The position numbers were made by a program, and so were the translations under genes. From an uncultured Bacilli bacterium (GTDB lineage Bacteria; Bacillota_I; Bacilli_A; RF39; UBA660), in the NCBI GenBank assembly GCA_934091015.1, contig CAKOKM010000017.1:1-29025 (forward strand): a stretch of DNA of 29,025 nt. The letters are read 5' to 3'. Shown piece after piece: positions 22,461 to 29,025 of the stretch. The notes beneath the pieces were generated by a model. That model was not told the DNA's origin. It saw only the letters and a list, made by a program, of their open reading frames with translations, and ran no database searches. Within the stretch, counting starts at the first letter, position 1. Each line of letters begins with the position of its first letter.

Positions 22461-23258
22461 ATGAAAAAGAAAATAATTGCTTATGCTCTTGCCATATCAG
22501 GATTGTTTGGTATTTATAAAGGGTGCAATAAATTAGGTTCCTATATAAGAGAAAATTATATAGAAGATACATATGCAACTACTTCATTAAATGATTGTAT
22601 AATAAATACACAAAATGAAATAATTTCAGAAACGATTGCTGAACCTACTAAACCTTCCATAATAGAGGAAATGATTGCTGAACAAAATGAACAAGATTTT
22701 GAAGCAACATTTGTACCTGTATTTGCTACTACCGATTTAGCATTATTTGATGAAAATAATAATGTTAATTGTATAGTTGAAAAATACGAAAAATTATATC
22801 TTACAGAAATACATGAAAATAAAGTTGCATGTGTAACAACAGATGGAAATTATGGCTATACCGATAAAAACCTACTAGAAACTTTACCTGAAACTTACGC
22901 TGAAGTAGATATAAGTGACCAAAAAGTTTATTGTTACTATCAAGGTGAATTAGTTCTTACTGCTGATTGTGTAACCGGTATTCCAACTTATGGAACAACC
23001 AAAGGAACAAATAAAGGATATACCGAAATTAATGGTAAAGCATATGATACCAAATTAATGGGTGGTGCACCTGCTGATATTTTTATATCATTTAATTCAG
23101 ATGGCGAAGGATTTCATGACGCTAGATGGCGTAGTAAATTTGGTGGAGATATTTATTTAACTAATGGATCTCACGGATGTGTTAACATGAGACTTGAAGA
23201 TGTTAAAGTTTTAGATAATTATTTAAAAGCAGGAGATCACGTTTTAGTTCATAAATAA
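22461..23258 (+). CDS. L,D-transpeptidase (YkuD family), membrane-anchored
   Basis: This protein of about 265 residues acts outside the cell on peptidoglycan, forming 3-3 cross-links or anchoring proteins. An N-terminal helix (KKIIAYALAISGLFGIY) anchors it. A linker and an SH3-like segment follow (CIVEKYEKLYLTEIHENKVACVTTDGNYGYT), then the YkuD domain over the last 120 residues. This starts at AEVDISDQKVYCYYQGELV, carries FHDARWRSKFGG, and has the catalytic SHGCVNMR with the nucleophile Cys and conserved His and Arg. The start at ATG 22461 lies 11 nt after AAGGGGG. A two-codon frame (ATG AAA TGA, 22456-22464) precedes it and overlaps the start. A terminator follows. The gene implies a cell wall despite the mycoplasma-like traits of the neighbours. 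Confidence 0.9.
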   Translation: MKKKIIAYALAISGLFGIYKGCNKLGSYIRENYIEDTYATTSLNDCIINTQNEIISETIAEPTKPSIIEEMIAEQNEQDFEATFVPVFATTDLALFDENNNVNCIVEKYEKLYLTEIHENKVACVTTDGNYGYTDKNLLETLPETYAEVDISDQKVYCYYQGELVLTADCVTGIPTYGTTKGTNKGYTEINGKAYDTKLMGGAPADIFISFNSDGEGFHDARWRSKFGGDIYLTNGSHGCVNMRLEDVKVLDNYLKAGDHVLVHK

Positions 23259-23287
23259 AAGGCTTACAATTTTGTAAACCTTTTTTT
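23257..23287. terminator. Bidirectional terminator between convergent genes
   Basis: AAAGG (23258-23262) and TTACA (23264-23268) pair with TGTAA (23273-23277) and CCTTT (23279-23283), with one C/A mismatch. A T-run extends to 23287. It serves the L,D-transpeptidase gene on the plus strand and the operon ending at 23286 on the minus strand. Confidence 0.8.
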
Positions 23288-23798
23288 ATATTAAACTACC
23301 AATTACTCCATAACTTACTATCATCATAATTATACTTGCCATTATAACACCTAAAATAGCAGCTAAGAAAGCCTTTTTCTTATCCATTCTTAGCAATGTT
23401 GCAATTAAACACCCTGTCCAAGCACCTGTTCCGGGAAGTGGTACTCCAACAAATAAGACTAATCCCCAAAAACCTAATTTTTCAATTTGTCCTTTTTTCT
23501 CATTTCCTTTTCTTTCACAAAAATCAATAAATTTAACTAATATTTTATGTTTCTTCATGAATGCGAATACAGAATCTAAAAACCATAAAATTAAAGGGAT
23601 GGGAATTAAATTACCAATTATTGAAATTATATAAGCTGGTACTGGTGGAACTTTTAATAAACTTGCTGCTATTAATCCTCCTCTAAGTTCTAAAATAGGC
23701 ATTAAAGATATAACAAACACGGTTATATATTTTCCTATCATAGCTCCAGAACTGGCACCAAATATTCCTATTATAAAATTAACTATTTTATCTACCAT
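23286..23798 (-). CDS. Small multi-drug export family membrane protein
   Basis: This 170-residue, very hydrophobic protein has four to five membrane helices. The family signature of 'small multi-drug export' proteins (PF06695, COG2426) is clear: SLMPILELRGGLIAAS (about 31-46), and VGVPLPGTGAWTGCLIA (about 117-133) before the last helices. Despite the family name, substrates are generally unproven. GAGG precedes the ATG. The gene overlaps the end of the preceding lyase-like gene by 11 nt, so it is translationally coupled and the last gene of the operon. A role in exporting a product of the two enzymes is possible but unsupported. Confidence 0.85.
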   Translation of the reverse strand: MVDKIVNFIIGIFGASSGAMIGKYITVFVISLMPILELRGGLIAASLLKVPPVPAYIISIIGNLIPIPLILWFLDSVFAFMKKHKILVKFIDFCERKGNEKKGQIEKLGFWGLVLFVGVPLPGTGAWTGCLIATLLRMDKKKAFLAAILGVIMASIIMMIVSYGVIGSLI

Positions 23799-25011
23799 TT
23801 ATATCATCCTCACTAAATATATTCTCTACTGCTTTAATAATTCCTAATTTACCATATTCAAAAGTTAGAGCACCTTGTAAATAAGCAACAAAAGGTTCTC
23901 TAATTGGAGCATCACATGATAGTTCTATACTAGATCCTTCCGTAAATGAGCCACTAGCCATAATAATTTGATTATCATATCCTGGCATATCAGTTGGAAC
24001 TGGTAAATAACATGAATCAATCGCACTTCCCATTTGAATTCCTTTAACAAACTTTATTAACTTTTCTCTATCATTAAATACAATGCCTAGAACTATATCA
24101 TTAAGTTCATTGTTAATCATATCACAACCCAATAACTTTAATAATTCTCTAGCAAATACCTTAGTTTTTAAGGCATTACCAACAACCATTGGAGCTTCAT
24201 AAAACCCGAGCATAAAGTTTCTTGTTTGATTAAGTGATGGTCCTACTTCAGCACCTAATCCCGGAGATGTTAATCTTTCACTACATAAATTAACTAACTC
24301 ACTTTTGCCACAAATATACCCACCATTATTAGCGATTCCGCCACCTAAATTTTTAATAAGAGATCCAACAACTAAATCAGCTCCAACTTCAGTAGGCTCT
24401 TTATATGAACACATTTCACAATAACAATTATCAACCATAATTATTACATCTTTATTAATATTTCTAATAAACTTAACAACTTTTTCGAGTTTTTCTATAC
24501 TTAAAGTATCTCTTAAACTATAACCAATTGATCTTTGAATATGAACCATTTTAACATTTAAACTATCTTTAATCTTATCATAATCAAAATCATTATTAAT
24601 TAAATCAATGTATTTAAAATCAATACCAAAAGCTTTTAAAGAACTAGGATTATCTTTAATTCCAATAACTTCATGTAAAGTATCATATGGTAAACCAGAA
24701 ATAGATAATAACGTATCACCTGGTCTTAAAATACCAAAAAAGGCAGTTGATAAAGCATGGGTCCCACTAACAAATTGACATCTAACTAAAGCCGATTCAC
24801 ATTCAAAATAATCAGCAAAAACTTTTTCCACTTTATCTCTACCAATATCATTATAACCATAACCAGTTGATGAATTAAAATCAGTTGTTAACACTTTTTC
24901 CTTATGAAAAGCATTCAATACTTTTTTTGAATTACTATAAATTATTTTATCAATTTCTTTTAATTCTTCTTCTATATTCTTATTAACAATATCAATGTAT
25001 TTATCTAACAT
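23788..25011 (-). CDS. PLP-dependent methionine gamma-lyase-like protein (YnbB/aluminium-resistance family)
   Basis: This protein of about 407 residues has aminotransferase fold type I and matches the Met_gamma_lyase (PF06838) family, known in Bacillus as YnbB and elsewhere annotated as aluminium-resistance protein. Features: TGYGYNDIGRDKVEKVFADYF and CQFVSGTHALSTAFFGILRPGD at the N-side, MVDNCYCEMCS carrying the PLP-ring Asp, and GSLIKNLGGGIANNGGY with the PLP-binding Lys. TSPGLGAEVG and ASGSFTEGSSIELSCDAPIREP complete the family pattern. It presumably cleaves C-S or C-C bonds of an amino acid, but the substrate is not established. I choose ATG 25011; GTG at 25017 or 25020 would extend it by 2-3 residues. 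The gene overlaps its upstream SDR neighbour by 11 nt and its downstream neighbour by 11 nt. Confidence 0.87.
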   Translation of the reverse strand: MLDKYIDIVNKNIEEELKEIDKIIYSNSKKVLNAFHKEKVLTTDFNSSTGYGYNDIGRDKVEKVFADYFECESALVRCQFVSGTHALSTAFFGILRPGDTLLSISGLPYDTLHEVIGIKDNPSSLKAFGIDFKYIDLINNDFDYDKIKDSLNVKMVHIQRSIGYSLRDTLSIEKLEKVVKFIRNINKDVIIMVDNCYCEMCSYKEPTEVGADLVVGSLIKNLGGGIANNGGYICGKSELVNLCSERLTSPGLGAEVGPSLNQTRNFMLGFYEAPMVVGNALKTKVFARELLKLLGCDMINNELNDIVLGIVFNDREKLIKFVKGIQMGSAIDSCYLPVPTDMPGYDNQIIMASGSFTEGSSIELSCDAPIREPFVAYLQGALTFEYGKLGIIKAVENIFSEDDINGR

Positions 25012-25672
25012 CTTCACCACTCACTTTAATAATTTGATTCTTTAATTCTTTATTAGTACTTACTTTATATATTAGCTTAGCTAAATCTTCTTTCTTAATA
25101 AATTTAATTTTTTTCTTATACTCTTCATCCATTAAATTAGTTATATCCGTATCTATCCAATCAGGACAAACACAGTTAACATTAAAATCAGGCAAATATT
25201 TAGAAAAGTTATGTGTTAATGAGACAACCCCAGCTTTAGAAGCATCATAATCAATTGATTCAGGATAATAAGTATTTATAGCATTGGTACTTGAAATATT
25301 AACAATACTTCCTTTATTCATTTTATCTATTGCATATTTAGTAACTAAAAATGTACCTGTTAAATTAGTATGTAATATACGATTAAACTCTAACGCACTT
25401 TTATCTTTTATATCTTTATCATTACTAATAGCAGCATTATTAACTAGATAATCTAAATGATCAATTCTATCAAACATATCTTTAACTTCATCTTCACTTG
25501 ATATATCACATTTAATTACTTCTACATTAACATTAGTAATACTATCCGCAAGTTTATATGCTTCTTTTTCACTATGATTATAATTAATTATAACATCTAC
25601 TCCATTAGTAGCAAAAACTTTAATAATTTCAGCACCTAATCCCCTACTAGAACCAGTAACTAATACTTTCAT
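25001..25672 (-). CDS. Short-chain dehydrogenase/reductase (FabG-like)
   Basis: This 223-residue classical SDR oxidoreductase has VTGSSRGLG (nucleotide-binding glycine motif, 5-13), YLVNNAAIS (NNAG-type motif), the catalytic Ser in NISSTNA, and Tyr/Lys in YDASKAG. The Asn before TNLTGTF completes the tetrad. It is slightly shorter than typical FabG (about 245), mainly at the C-terminus. The residues after the first glycine motif suggest NADP preference, but this is uncertain. AAGGTG precedes the ATG, and an extended -10 (TGA-TAAAAT on the minus strand) lies about 30 nt upstream. It is the first gene of the SDR, PLP-lyase and exporter operon. Because no other fatty-acid genes are near, a role on an amino-acid or sugar substrate is as likely as 3-oxoacyl-ACP reduction. 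Confidence 0.85.
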   Translation of the reverse strand: MKVLVTGSSRGLGAEIIKVFATNGVDVIINYNHSEKEAYKLADSITNVNVEVIKCDISSEDEVKDMFDRIDHLDYLVNNAAISNDKDIKDKSALEFNRILHTNLTGTFLVTKYAIDKMNKGSIVNISSTNAINTYYPESIDYDASKAGVVSLTHNFSKYLPDFNVNCVCPDWIDTDITNLMDEEYKKKIKFIKKEDLAKLIYKVSTNKELKNQIIKVSGEDVR

Positions 25673-25714
25673 ATTAACACCTTCATTTCTTTAATAATTT
25701 TATCAAACTAGTAA

Positions 25715-25750
25715 GAAAAAAGAAACCATATAGTATGATTTCTGTTTTTT
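25715..25750. terminator. Bidirectional terminator after the tandem surface-protein genes
   Basis: AGAAA and CATA (25721-25730) pair with TATG and TTTCT (25734-25743), with one C/A mismatch. An A-run lies on the left (25715-25720) and a T-run on the right (25745-25750). On the minus strand it lies 55 nt past the stop at 25805. Confidence 0.75.
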
Positions 25751-25804
25751 AATTATAAATTATAAAGTTTTTTATTTAACAAATTCTTTAGCAGCTATCA
25801 CTTA

Positions 25805-26749
25805 TCAAATATACTTATAACAATAATAACTGCTTCCATATCTTGTGTAACCAGAAGCGCAAGCATATGTTGAACAATCATAATAATCATATTTTATACA
25901 AAAACTATTATTAACTTTATCATATAAACTGCAATATCGACAACTTTTTTCTGTTTTTATAATATCATTTACTTCGACTCCACAACTTGTAGAATTTTCT
26001 GCATAATCAGTTGCAGTATAAATATGGTTTCCAACACTAATTGAATTATCTCCTGTTGTCCATCCTTGACTCTTAACTCCTGAAATTGCATCAGATACAC
26101 TTGGAACTAATACACTTTCAACTGAGATAGAACAAGTTGGACCTATGGTATCACTTTCCCAAACCGCGTATAAATTTAAATCACTTAAAATTGGAGTTGA
26201 AGAACTAATTGTATATTCAACTGTGCTGCTATTTGCAACAGTACTCCATCCTTTAAAATTATTTTTGGCTTTAAATGCTCTTTTATAGTTACTGTATTGA
26301 TTCATCAAATTTCTAAATTCAGTGTAATTTACGATATTTCTTACTTCATATTCTCCGTTGGAATTTTGTTGAATACCATTAAAATATTCACCTGATGATA
26401 AATGGAATGTCACTTTTCTAGCATCTATTGAACTAAAATTTATAATAAGTTTATTTACAAATCCAGTATATGTTATTTTCCATTTGTTAGTTGATACATT
26501 ACAATTTATAGATTCATTTTCAAGAGATACTCTCGTATTGTCTATGTACCCTAATATTTCGGCTTTAAAATTGCATGACTCTGGAAAATTAGCAACTTGA
26601 ATTCCATCAATATAAGCAACTATTGGACCAGTAACATTATCAAAGGTATTTTTGTTCTCATTTTTCTTATAACCTATAAATATAAATGTTGTACTTAAAA
26701 CAACTAATATAATAGATAATATTATTTTTTTATTTAACAAATTATTCAT
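25805..26749 (-). CDS. Surface protein paralogue 2: repeat/Ig-like/Cys-rich
   Basis: This protein of 314 residues has an N-terminal membrane helix (about 7-27, KIILSIILVVLSTTFIFIGY). A first region (about 40-110) resembles the middle part of paralogue 1. An InlB-type repeat follows, with FKAKNNFKGWST and LNLYAVWESD. Next is an Ig-like unit (GPTCSISVESVLVPSVSDAI, SGVKSQGWTTGDNSISVG, YTATDYAENSTSCGV). The C-terminal domain is Cys-rich (SCRYCSLYDKVNNSFC, DCSTYACASGYTRYGSSYYC), probably disulfide-linked outside the cell. From the InlB repeat onward it is nearly identical to paralogue 1, but it lacks the TasA-like N-terminal domain. AGGTG precedes the ATG, 15 nt after the upstream paralogue, so the two are cotranscribed. 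Function unknown; adhesion is plausible. Confidence 0.8.
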   Translation of the reverse strand: MNNLLNKKIILSIILVVLSTTFIFIGYKKNENKNTFDNVTGPIVAYIDGIQVANFPESCNFKAEILGYIDNTRVSLENESINCNVSTNKWKITYTGFVNKLIINFSSIDARKVTFHLSSGEYFNGIQQNSNGEYEVRNIVNYTEFRNLMNQYSNYKRAFKAKNNFKGWSTVANSSTVEYTISSSTPILSDLNLYAVWESDTIGPTCSISVESVLVPSVSDAISGVKSQGWTTGDNSISVGNHIYTATDYAENSTSCGVEVNDIIKTEKSCRYCSLYDKVNNSFCIKYDYYDCSTYACASGYTRYGSSYYCYKYI

Positions 26750-26764
26750 AATGAATCACACCTA

Positions 26765-28126
26765 TCAAATATATTTATAACAATAATCCGTACTTCCATA
26801 TCTTGTGTAACCACTAGCACAAGCAATGGTTGAACAATCGTAGGTTTCATTTCGTATACAAAAACTATTATTATTTGCATCATATTGTGCACATCTTGTA
26901 CATGTCTTTGGAGTTTTTATAATATCATTTATTTCAACTCCACAATTTGTGGTATTTTCAGCATAATCTGTTGCTGTATAAATATGTTTTCCGACACTAA
27001 ATGAATTATTTCCGGTTGTCCATCCTTGACTTTTTACTCCAGAAATTGAATCTGAAACACTTGGAACTAATGTACTTCCTATTGAAATAGAGCAAGAAGG
27101 TCCTACTGTATCGCTTTCCCAAATCGCATATAAATTTAAATCACCATATATTAGAGTTGTTGTATTACTTGTATATTCAACTGATGTTCCAGATGAACTT
27201 GTATTCCATCCTTTAAAATTATATTTTGGTCTAAATGATCTCTTATAACCACTATATGAATTAAGTAATGAATTAAATGCTATACCACTTCTTATAAATT
27301 CTATTGAATACACACCGGTTGAATTTTTACTTATACCATCAAAATAAGCATCAGTTGGGACATGAAAATATATATTACTTATAGGATAATAAGCAAATCT
27401 TAGAACTAAATTAGAATAAATAGTATCATATGTTAAAGTCCATTTTTTGGTACTTCTATCACAAGTTAATGCAACATCACTTACTGTTGTTTCACTGGTA
27501 CCACTTGTGTTTTTTATCTCAGTATCATAATTACAGGCGTTAGGATAGCTTTTAGTTTCTGTCCCATCAATATAAACCTTTACATTAGTTGTTAAATGAA
27601 AGTTTGTTATTTGATTTTTTAATGTCAAATCATTCCATTCATACCCTGCATTTAAATTAAGCCTTATATAACAATCTGCAGAGCTATTATTTTGAGTAAG
27701 TAATTTAGCAGTGGTATTATTACTACTAGATAACACTCCAACTGAATTTCCTGCATCAAGACCTATATTTATATCACTAGGTAAACTATTTAAAACAGAT
27801 GAGCAATATGCATCAGAACAAACATCATAGTAAAGCTCATATCTAACATTGACATTATTTAAGTTGGTAATTACCACATTAAAATTTTCAGTTTTCCCGG
27901 CTTGTAAATGCAATATTCTATCATCACTTGTTCCACTATTTGTTGTAACGTTAAATGCAAAATTATTTATAACAATATTAGCTATATTTTTATTATTAGA
28001 TTTAGAAAACATTGATAATGAATATCCTATTGCAAATATAAATACAATTAATATACTAAATGTTATTAGATATTTTAATTTCTTATTATTATTAAAAAAA
28101 GACGTTATTTTATTAATACATTTCAT
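26765..28126 (-). CDS. Surface protein paralogue 1: TasA-like N-domain, repeat, Ig-like, Cys-rich
   Basis: This protein of 453 residues has a membrane helix (about 19-41). A domain of about 45-175 begins SMFSKSNNKNIANIVINN and continues LHLQAGKTENFNVVITNLNN and VRYELYYD, recalling TasA/camelysin-type secreted proteins. Residues about 176-320 are a beta region plus InlB-type repeat (PKYNFKGWNTSSSGTSVEY, LNLYAIWESD). The Ig-like unit (SGVKSQGWTTGNNSFSVG, YTATDYAENTTNCGV) and Cys-rich C-terminus (TCTRCAQYDANNNSFC, ACASGYTRYGSTDYC) are shared with paralogue 2. TTAGGAT lies about 11 nt before the ATG, and a consensus promoter is at 28150-28179. No LPXTG motif is present. Domain names are by resemblance only. 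Confidence 0.8.
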   Translation of the reverse strand: MKCINKITSFFNNNKKLKYLITFSILIVFIFAIGYSLSMFSKSNNKNIANIVINNFAFNVTTNSGTSDDRILHLQAGKTENFNVVITNLNNVNVRYELYYDVCSDAYCSSVLNSLPSDINIGLDAGNSVGVLSSSNNTTAKLLTQNNSSADCYIRLNLNAGYEWNDLTLKNQITNFHLTTNVKVYIDGTETKSYPNACNYDTEIKNTSGTSETTVSDVALTCDRSTKKWTLTYDTIYSNLVLRFAYYPISNIYFHVPTDAYFDGISKNSTGVYSIEFIRSGIAFNSLLNSYSGYKRSFRPKYNFKGWNTSSSGTSVEYTSNTTTLIYGDLNLYAIWESDTVGPSCSISIGSTLVPSVSDSISGVKSQGWTTGNNSFSVGKHIYTATDYAENTTNCGVEINDIIKTPKTCTRCAQYDANNNSFCIRNETYDCSTIACASGYTRYGSTDYCYKYI

Positions 28127-28149
28127 TTTATATCACTTATCCTAAAAGA

Positions 28150-28179
28150 ATTATATATAAAATTATCTTAATATGTCAA
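28150..28179 (-). promoter_or_regulatory. Promoter of the tandem surface-protein genes
   Basis: On the minus strand TTGACA (28174-28179) and TATAAT (28150-28155) are 18 nt apart, directly upstream of the 26765-28126 gene. Confidence 0.75.
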
Positions 28180-28203
28180 TTTACATTTAATTAACATTAA
28201 TTA

Positions 28204-28611
28204 TTAAATAAATAGATTATTTCGATATTTTATATTATATTCACTCATTAATAATCCTAAATTTTTATCATCTTCATAAATATATTCTAAGTCATTATTA
28301 TATTCAGGCATAAAAGGATTGGCATTAGAAGCAATATCAAATCTTGCACATTTATTTCCAAATATTACTTGAATTTCTACTATATCTTTCTTATCTTTTA
28401 ATCTTTTTATTTTATAAGAATCTATTATTTCTTTATTTAATTTTATTAAACATAAATTAGCATATAGTTTATTTTTTATTATAGTAGATTCATATGGTAT
28501 TTCATCACCATTTTCTTTAACATTAGATATATAAAAATTAGAACATTCTTCTTTATTTAATGTTATAACTTCTCCATCTTCAAATATTATATTTAATCCA
28601 TTGATATCCAT
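28204..28611 (-). CDS. Unknown small soluble protein
   Basis: This acidic 135-residue protein has no signal, membrane helix or known motif, and I do not recognise a family. The sequence starts MDINGLNIIFEDGEVITL, suggesting paired beta strands, and ends in a charged region with an acidic stretch (YNNDLEYIYEDDKNLGLLMS). AGGGTGG precedes the ATG at a normal distance, and an extended -10 (TGA-TATTCT) lies about 25-30 nt upstream, so it is probably a real gene. No terminator is visible before the promoter of the surface genes at 28150-28179, so read-through into them is possible. Confidence 0.6.
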   Translation of the reverse strand: MDINGLNIIFEDGEVITLNKEECSNFYISNVKENGDEIPYESTIIKNKLYANLCLIKLNKEIIDSYKIKRLKDKKDIVEIQVIFGNKCARFDIASNANPFMPEYNNDLEYIYEDDKNLGLLMSEYNIKYRNNLFI

Positions 28612-28670
28612 TCTTTATCCACCCTATAATAAGAATATCACATCTAATTTATAATGAAAATGAAAAATAC

Positions 28671-28699
28671 TTTATTTTTTAAATTTTTTGTGATATATT
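28671..28699 (+). promoter_or_regulatory. Probable promoter of tRNA-Arg
   Basis: TTTATT (28671-28676) and TATATT (28694-28699) are 17 nt apart, with TGA before the -10 (extended -10). The predicted start lies about 15 nt before the tRNA. Confidence 0.4.
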
Positions 28700-28721
28700 A
28701 TTTTTGCAAATGAATTATTTT

Positions 28722-28798
28722 GCGCTCATAGCTCAATTGGATAGAGCGTTAGACTACGGATCTAAAGGTTAGGGGTTCGACTCCCTTTGGGCGCACCA
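28722..28798 (+). tRNA. tRNA-Arg (anticodon ACG)
   Basis: This is a full cloverleaf. The acceptor arm GCGCTCA pairs with TGGGCGC (one G-U), the D stem is GCTC/GAGC, and the anticodon stem TTAGA/TCTAA has the loop CTACGGA with anticodon ACG at 28756-28758. The T arm contains GGTTCGACT. CCA is encoded at 28796-28798. A34 is expected to be converted to inosine to read CGN codons, which needs TadA. A terminator follows at 28840-28866. Confidence 0.95.
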
Positions 28799-28839
28799 TA
28801 GATAAAAATGTTCGAACAATTCGAATTTTAAATATATTT

Positions 28840-28866
28840 TCAGTCTAAAATATGACTGATTTTTAT
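28840..28866 (+). terminator. Terminator of the tRNA-Arg transcript
   Basis: TCAGTC (28840-28845) pairs with GACTGA (28854-28859) around an 8-nt loop, and a T5 run covers 28860-28864. Confidence 0.7.
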
Positions 28867-28965
28867 TTATTTAATAATTTGTGAAATATATGATATTTTT
28901 CCAACTTTGTAAACCTATCAATTAATAAAATTTTATGAACTTTAATGCTCTTTTTGGTACTATAA

Positions 28966-29015
28966 AAGTGTAATAATTAATTACAGAAATGTGATTGAAT
29001 ATTACACTTCTTTTT
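28966..29015 (+). terminator. Large-loop hairpin with T-run at the window end
   Basis: AAGTGTAATA (28966-28975) pairs perfectly with TATTACACTT (29000-29009) across a 24-nt loop, then comes a T-rich tail. A weak promoter-like pair (ATGAAC 28935-28940, TACTAT 28958-28963, 17 nt apart) lies just upstream. It could be a tiny hairpin RNA, a leader attenuator or an IS end; the window stops before this can be decided. Confidence 0.4.
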
Positions 29016-29025
29016 ATTATGATTG

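Noticed and set aside
28808..28827. TTCGAA palindromes after the tRNA as an SOS box or attachment site
   Set aside because: The spacing does not fit CGAAC-N4-GTTCG, and no integrase or repeat of the tRNA 3' end is present nearby.
1..29025. CRISPR array, rRNA genes or a replication origin
   Set aside because: No regularly spaced repeats, no rRNA-like conserved stretches and no cluster of DnaA boxes were seen.

Overview
The window is strongly AT-rich and has the look of a low-GC Firmicute of the Bacilli/Mollicutes side, probably an uncultured, host-associated (gut-type) lineage. Evidence: compact genes with strong AGGAGG ribosome-binding sites, sigma-A-type promoters, dense hairpin-U-tract terminators, a ClpB lacking the N-domain, a short DnaE with a degraded PHP region, a CIRCE box and a near-consensus Gram-positive SOS box. 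TGA works as a stop (for example at 20390), so this is not the Mycoplasma code. An L,D-transpeptidase suggests that peptidoglycan is still made. The lineage is an inference; there is no rRNA gene here.

Layout. 1-405: terminators and a frameshifted remnant of a surface-protein gene. 406-1581 (-): membrane-anchored InlB-repeat surface protein. 1751-2858 (+): a promoter, a structured non-coding region that I read as an OLE RNA, and the gene for its membrane partner OapA. 2847-3585 (-): guanine deaminase followed by a small frameshifted gene. 3625-5615 (-): rpsB-tsf with promoter and structured leader. 5617-6327 (-): CmpB-type membrane protein. 6368-11525 (-): a four-gene operon encoding an unknown protein, a membrane-anchored McrB-like AAA+ ATPase, a DUF2357-like (McrC N-terminal-like) protein and a membrane protein with twelve-residue Asp-rich calcium-type repeats. 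11551-12863 (+): an IS30-family element inserted at the clpB terminator, flanked by a 14-bp direct repeat. 12866-15100 (-): clpB under CIRCE control. 15111-15391 (-): a stand-alone small-RNA transcription unit. 15524-18349 (-): dnaE. 18405-18663 (+): rpmB (bL28). 18681-22357 (-): rny, a small membrane protein and recA, each with its own promoter and terminator. 22403-23287 (+): L,D-transpeptidase. 23286-25672 (-): an overlapping three-gene operon (SDR, PLP lyase-like enzyme, small-multidrug-export-type membrane protein). 25715-28179 (-): two tandem paralogous surface proteins. 28204-28611 (-): unknown small protein. 28671-28866 (+): tRNA-Arg(ACG).

Two systems stand out. The first is the OLE RNA/OapA pair, a membrane-associated large ncRNA system that I infer from a match to the conserved OapA motifs plus a promoter-bounded and terminator-bounded structured region upstream. 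The second is the 6.4-11.5 kb operon, which looks like a membrane-tethered McrBC-like AAA+ module without a recognisable nuclease, joined to a receptor-like protein with extracellular Ca-type repeats. I know of no described function for that combination.
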